Below are positions 60,385 through 64,000 of a stretch of 64,000 bases of DNA, piece by piece. Position 1 is the first letter of the stretch; each line of letters begins with the position of its first letter. The translations under genes and the position numbers were made by a program. This DNA comes from Dellaglioa algida DSM 15638 (GTDB taxonomy: Bacteria > Bacillota > Bacilli > Lactobacillales > Lactobacillaceae), in contig NZ_AZDI01000004.1 in assembly GCF_001434695.1 (NCBI RefSeq), positions 1 to 64,000 of the forward strand, read 5' to 3'. The notes beneath the pieces were generated by a model. It searched no databases, was not told the DNA's origin, and saw nothing but the letters and a program-made list of their open reading frames with translations.

Positions 60385-60901
60385 CTTCATCCTCATCTCC
60401 AAAATAATCAAATTGCTGTCTTAATTCAAACGTGCCAATATCAGCATAATCTTGGATTATAATTCTATTTTGGCCTTCCCTATGATCTCGTGGCCCATAT
60501 TTTGAGTAGTACATCTCTTCAGCTAAATCAGTATGCTTTTTTAATAATTTAGGATTATAACTCGCCTTATCATTTCTCCGACGATTTCTCGATAAAATAA
60601 GATTATAGATATGCAAAATAAAAAAGAAGATGATGAAAAATAAATAATACTGTAAAAATGTGCTTATAATGGTGTCAAAAAGCTCCGTAAATGCCGCCTG
60701 ATTAATTGGTATATTCTTATCCCTAAAGATGATTAGTATCGTTGTAATACCAATTGGTACTAAACATGCAATCCACCCAATCGTAATTAAGACTAATTGT
60801 TTTAATTTAAGACTTAATTGCTTTTGACCAAAAAACCAATCAATCGTTAATGATTTTTCATCAACTTCATTTATGATGTAATCTGGTTTATTTACTATCA
60901 T
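60374..60901 (-). CDS. Two-helix membrane protein of the exopolysaccharide operon
   Basis: A protein of about 175 residues with two long hydrophobic segments at about 35-55 and 75-100 (LVLITIGWIACLVPIGITTILI, YYLFFIIFFFILHIYNLIL). A cytoplasmic tail has a basic patch (RNRRRNDK), YYSKYGPRDHREGQNRIIIQDYADIG and an acidic end. AGGAGG eight bases before the ATG at 60901 sets the start, with a 14-base overlap with the GT2 gene. Size and topology recall PgaD/IcaD partners of poly-GlcNAc synthases, but sequence likeness is not evident to me. Confidence 0.68.
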   Translation of the reverse strand: MIVNKPDYIINEVDEKSLTIDWFFGQKQLSLKLKQLVLITIGWIACLVPIGITTILIIFRDKNIPINQAAFTELFDTIISTFLQYYLFFIIFFFILHIYNLILSRNRRRNDKASYNPKLLKKHTDLAEEMYYSKYGPRDHREGQNRIIIQDYADIGTFELRQQFDYFGDEDEDAF

Positions 60902-62216
60902 CTTCATCGCCTCCTAAATCCGCCGTAATACTTTCTGAGCGTTCAGGTGAATGCCAAACACCACCATCTTCGCCCGTAACAATTTTACGAATGGTTGGAA
61001 TTAACTCTGCCACCATTGTATACGTGTTAACCATCCAGTAGATAAGGAGATACCAAGGCGCAAAAATGACGTATTTTAAAGACTTGCCCTGATCATTGAA
61101 CAATGAGGCCATGATTAATTGAATTAAGCCGATAACGACCTCTATAGAAATAAAAATACTAGCAAATGCTAAATTATTACTTAGTTGCAACCAATCCTTA
61201 TTCACGATACAGATAATCTGAATGGCAATAAATGCAATCATACTTAACCAATAAAAAACGGACCAAATAACACTTAACGCGTAATCAATAATAATCGGTA
61301 CGCTTGAAAACTGTTTGATTGGATGGCGTAAAACACGTAATGTTTTCGTTAAAAGAACATAGACACCACCTGATGACCACCGATGTCTTTGCTTAATTAA
61401 CTCACCCAACTTTTCAGGTACATCCATGAAGAAACGGATATGTGGCGCAAAATAAGCTCTCCAACCTAAGGCTTGCATATCCCAGGCTATCGCAATATCT
61501 TCTGTTGGTTGCTCAGCTTCCCAACCGCCAACATCTAAAACTGCTGCTTTTCGATACATCGTGTTAGCTCCTGAGAAAGCAAATAAACCGCCATACGATA
61601 ATTGAGATCTTTTAATCAATCCAATAATTGAATTCAGTTCATTTTGTTGCGCTTCCGCTACAATTGTCGTTTTATTAATAGGCAGCATGTTACCTGTAAC
61701 AGCCCCCAGGTTCTTACCATCTTCTCTTTCAAAGTACGACATATATTTCCATAAGGCATCCACTTCGGGTTTTGAATCGGCGTCATTAGATAGAATAAAT
61801 TCGCCCTTCGCAAAAGCCAATGCGATATTAAATCCAGCTGCCTTACCACGATTATTAACAATTGTGATTGTTCGTAATCGTGACTTAAACTCATCTTGTA
61901 ATGTCGCTAAAATATCTCCCGTTTTGTCGGTAGACCCATCGTTAATGACGATTACTTCATATTTATCCAGAGGATAGTTCATCTTGGTCTCAAGATGACG
62001 AATTGTTGCCTCGATTGATTTCTCTTCATTATGTGCGGGCACAAAAATGGAGATAAAAGGTTCCCCCTTCTCAAGATACTTGGGTAACTCCCTCTTCTCC
62101 ATAAATATTCTATAGTAGAGACTTGATACAATAAATGCCAAGCCACCAACAATTGGATACGATACAATCGTATAAATTAGGATCCGCGTTATTTCATCTA
62201 GTGCCGCTGCTGTCAT
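60888..62216 (-). CDS. Processive family 2 glycosyltransferase (PgaC/IcaA-like)
   Basis: The 442-residue membrane synthase has two N-terminal helices. The GT2 catalytic domain (about 45-290) has the motifs IFVPAHNEEKS, VIVINDGSTDKTG, the DxD-type LSNDADSKPE, the catalytic PTEDIAIAWDMQ and QRHRWSSGGVYVL. The TED and QxxRW motifs mark processive beta-glycosyltransferases such as IcaA/PgaC, hyaluronan and cellulose synthases. Three to four helices follow. GGGGG six bases before the ATG supports the start. It heads a three-gene overlapping operon. The polymer is not predictable; poly-N-acetylglucosamine is a plausible guess. Confidence 0.9.
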   Translation of the reverse strand: MTAAALDEITRILIYTIVSYPIVGGLAFIVSSLYYRIFMEKRELPKYLEKGEPFISIFVPAHNEEKSIEATIRHLETKMNYPLDKYEVIVINDGSTDKTGDILATLQDEFKSRLRTITIVNNRGKAAGFNIALAFAKGEFILSNDADSKPEVDALWKYMSYFEREDGKNLGAVTGNMLPINKTTIVAEAQQNELNSIIGLIKRSQLSYGGLFAFSGANTMYRKAAVLDVGGWEAEQPTEDIAIAWDMQALGWRAYFAPHIRFFMDVPEKLGELIKQRHRWSSGGVYVLLTKTLRVLRHPIKQFSSVPIIIDYALSVIWSVFYWLSMIAFIAIQIICIVNKDWLQLSNNLAFASIFISIEVVIGLIQLIMASLFNDQGKSLKYVIFAPWYLLIYWMVNTYTMVAELIPTIRKIVTGEDGGVWHSPERSESITADLGGDEDDSK

Positions 62217-62337
62217 CTGATACCCCCAGAAATTATTTTAAATTATTAATACCTCCGATTTGAGGCCCTTTAAACTATACCCTCTGTTATTTAAATAATC
62301 AAACGGATATTCAAATAGACCAATTTTTCTTGATTTA

Positions 62338-62353
62338 TGTTTCACGTGAAACA
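62338..62353. other. parS: parS centromere site (ParB/Spo0J binding)
   Basis: TGTTTCACGTGAAACA is a perfect parS match. It lies 80 bases before the flavoenzyme start codon, in the divergent promoter region. The open frame that reads through it is a spurious upstream extension. Confidence 0.93.
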
Positions 62354-62432
62354 TTTTAGTTACTTATTTTTAACTAATTCCCACCTTTATGCTACCATCA
62401 GGTTGAGTAACTTATACATAGGGGGAATAAAC

Positions 62433-63770
62433 ATGAAACAATCTCATTACGATACTATTATCATTGGCGCCGGACCTGGTGGCCTTTCAGCTGCTTTTGA
62501 TTTAAGTCAGCAACAGTCCGTATTAATCATTGAAAATGATCTTTGGGGAGGCACATGTCCGAACCGCGGTTGTGATCCTAAAAAGATGCTTTATTCCGCC
62601 GTTGAAACAAAACAACGCCAAGAATCATTATCCGGATTTGGATTAACAGGTAACACGACTATCAATTGGCCAGAATTAATGGCTTTTAAATCTGCCTATA
62701 CAGATAGCGTGCCAACGAACACACTGGCCGGATTATCTGGTTCAAATATCACAACAGTCTATGGGTCCGCCAAATTTATTTCAGAAACAGAAATCAGCAT
62801 AAATGACGCTGTATATTCCGCAGATAACTTTATAATTGCAACTGGTCAATCACCCGTTATCCCTAATATTACGGGACAACAATTTTTAAAAACGAGTACA
62901 GAATTTTTATCTCTTAAATCATTACCGGAAAAAATGGTCTTCATTGGTGCCGGTTATGTTTCAATTGAACTCGCTAATATCGCGGCCGCAGCTGGAGCAG
63001 AAGTCCATATCATTCAGCATAATAATCAAATTTTGCGTGAATTCCCGACAGTTTACACGAATCGACTTATTGATAATCTAAAAAACAGTGGTATTCATTT
63101 TCATTTTGATACCACGGTCACTGAAGTCCGAAAAACTGATATAGGCTATCAACTGTTGGGAGATAATGAGCTTGATTTAACTATTGATTTAGCGATATCT
63201 GCGCTGGGTCGTCATCCAAATGTAGATACCCTTAATTTACCCGTTACTGGTGTGGAAGCTGATTCTCATGGTATTGTGGTTGACAATCACTTAACAACCT
63301 CAAATGAACACATTTATGCCGTTGGTGACGTCATTTCACGAAGGCAACCCAAATTAACACCCGTTTCAACATTCGAAGGTCACTATGTTTCGAATCAACT
63401 ACTTAGTCAATCAACCCACGCAATCTCTTATCCGCCAATTCCAGTAACTGTCTACGCGAGTCCACAACTTTCACAAGTGGGTATATCCTTAGAACAGGCC
63501 CAAAGAGACCCAGAACATTACGAAGTGAGAATCCAAGATACAACAAAATGGTATACCTTTAATCGGATTAAAGAGCCTGAATCATCCGTGACAACGATTT
63601 TTGATAAATCAACGCATTTATTAGTCGGAGCCGTTGCTTACACAACAATTGCTGAAGAACTCATCAACTACTTAACGCCACTAATCGCAAATAAAACGCC
63701 AAAATCGGCTGTTGACCAACTCATCTTCGCTTACCCAACGCCGGCAAGTGATTTAGATTATTATTTATAA
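62433..63770 (+). CDS. Glutathione reductase-family pyridine nucleotide-disulfide oxidoreductase
   Basis: The FAD flavoprotein has 445 residues. The dinucleotide motif IIIGAGPGGLSAAFDL is followed by the redox-active disulfide GGTCPNRGCDPKK. The NAD(P) motif is FIGAGYVSIELANIAAAAGAEV, and HIYAVGDVISR binds FAD. The C-terminal dimer domain ends IFAYPTPASDLDYYL, where the active-site histidine of glutathione, lipoamide and mercuric reductases is replaced by tyrosine (YPT instead of HPT). The cysteine pair is intact, so it may act with another electron acceptor. AGGGGGA eight bases before the ATG at 62433 sets the start. Confidence 0.87.
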   Translation: MKQSHYDTIIIGAGPGGLSAAFDLSQQQSVLIIENDLWGGTCPNRGCDPKKMLYSAVETKQRQESLSGFGLTGNTTINWPELMAFKSAYTDSVPTNTLAGLSGSNITTVYGSAKFISETEISINDAVYSADNFIIATGQSPVIPNITGQQFLKTSTEFLSLKSLPEKMVFIGAGYVSIELANIAAAAGAEVHIIQHNNQILREFPTVYTNRLIDNLKNSGIHFHFDTTVTEVRKTDIGYQLLGDNELDLTIDLAISALGRHPNVDTLNLPVTGVEADSHGIVVDNHLTTSNEHIYAVGDVISRRQPKLTPVSTFEGHYVSNQLLSQSTHAISYPPIPVTVYASPQLSQVGISLEQAQRDPEHYEVRIQDTTKWYTFNRIKEPESSVTTIFDKSTHLLVGAVAYTTIAEELINYLTPLIANKTPKSAVDQLIFAYPTPASDLDYYL

Positions 63771-63817
63771 AAAAAGAAGCTATAAAACGGAGATTTCTCG
63801 TTTTATAGCTTCTTTTA
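63771..63817. terminator. Bidirectional terminator after the flavoenzyme gene
   Basis: AAAAAGAAGCTATAAAACG and CGTTTTATAGCTTCTTTT form the stem with a short loop, between convergent genes. Confidence 0.88.
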
Positions 63818-64000
63818 TTTTTTCTGTCGCTTACGTTGCAACGCATTATTGATAGACCGGACATTTAATCCAGTTGAGACGCGTAAAATAATCCACGCAA
63901 TCACATATATCACGGTTATTTCGGTTAAATAAACAAAGGGGTTACCTAACATGTCAGTTATATTGTTACTAAATCCAACAATTAGTATGACGCCCACATA
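63815..64000 (-). CDS. Membrane protein, C-terminal part (truncated by the window edge)
   Basis: The frame is open to the right edge and no stop intervenes, so the start lies outside. The visible 60 or so residues have two hydrophobic segments (VILIVGFSNNITDML region and FVYLTEITVIYVIAWIILRV) and a basic tail NNALQRKRQKK. I do not recognise the family. It is convergent with the flavoenzyme gene and shares its terminator. Confidence 0.55.
   Translation of the reverse strand, partial: YVGVILIVGFSNNITDMLGNPFVYLTEITVIYVIAWIILRVSTGLNVRSINNALQRKRQKK

Noticed and set aside
62337..62432. Longer start for the flavoenzyme beginning at the ATG inside the parS site
   Set aside because: The extension reads through a perfect parS site, has no Shine-Dalgarno sequence, and precedes the canonical FAD motif start; the ATG at 62433 has AGGGGGA upstream.

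Overview
The window is AT-rich DNA from a low-GC Gram-positive bacterium, almost certainly a member of the Lactobacillaceae. Indicators are a pyruvate oxidase, an arginine deiminase cluster with an arcT-type aminotransferase and a Crp/Fnr regulator (as in Latilactobacillus sakei), a LysM/Apf-type secreted protein, WxL surface proteins with a DUF916/DUF3324 partner, an LPQTG-anchored adhesin, a T-box in front of tyrS, and CcpA (cre) boxes of the Firmicutes type. I cannot fix genus or species. Three perfect parS sites (36.0, 51.5 and 62.3 kb) show that this is chromosome, probably in the origin-proximal part. Most genes lie on the minus strand, which would fit an origin beyond the right edge. 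I saw no tRNA, rRNA, CRISPR array or intact insertion sequence.

Layout. 0-5 kb: tyrS with its Tyr T-box, a zinc-free quinone-oxidoreductase-like gene and pyruvate oxidase. 5-10.6 kb: a beta-glucoside PTS, 6-phospho-beta-glucosidase and RpiR regulator, then an aldo/keto reductase; both promoters carry cre boxes. 10.7-14.7 kb: a compact minus-strand cassette of a 60-residue Sec-type secreted peptide, an AgrC-like kinase, a LytTR regulator and an LPQTG adhesin. This is the best candidate for an undescribed signalling system. 14.7-16 kb: MerR-cupin-carboxymuconolactone decarboxylase operon. 16-20.2 kb: a two-gene quaternary-amine (or ergothioneine) ABC importer, a HAD phosphatase and EF-P. 20.4-27.6 kb: a WxL surface locus in which two giant paralogous choice-of-anchor-A proteins flank a WxL protein and its DUF916/DUF3324 membrane partner.

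27.6-36 kb: an NmrA-like reductase, galM, and a nucleoside salvage locus (BMP lipoprotein, ATPase and two permeases, divergent from a nucleoside hydrolase and a nucleoside deoxyribosyltransferase). The hydrolase has lost the segment that carries its catalytic aspartates. 36-40.4 kb: a quinone-stress-like trio (flavin reductase, esterase, ring-cleaving dioxygenase) and a LysR/YeiH pair. 40.4-47.9 kb: the arginine deiminase cluster in the order arcT-A-B-D-C-R as transcribed. 47.9-51.5 kb: a decaying stretch with an MFS pseudogene, a MarR gene and a frameshifted 14-TM exporter. 51.5-56.3 kb: an orphan CopY, a dicarboxylate/amino-acid symporter, a TMEM175-like channel, a HAD nucleotidase and an Apf/LysM protein. 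56.6-59.5 kb: an ABC-2 exporter/TetR cassette bounded by a 49-bp exact direct repeat. 59.4-62.2 kb: an exopolysaccharide-type operon of a processive GT2 synthase, a two-TM protein and a membrane-anchored PPOX-fold protein. 62.4-64 kb: a glutathione-reductase-family flavoenzyme lacking the usual C-terminal histidine, and a truncated membrane-protein gene at the edge.

Several start codons were moved inward from the longest open frame on the strength of ribosome-binding-site spacing. Functions rest on recognised motifs and family memory only; no database search was run.
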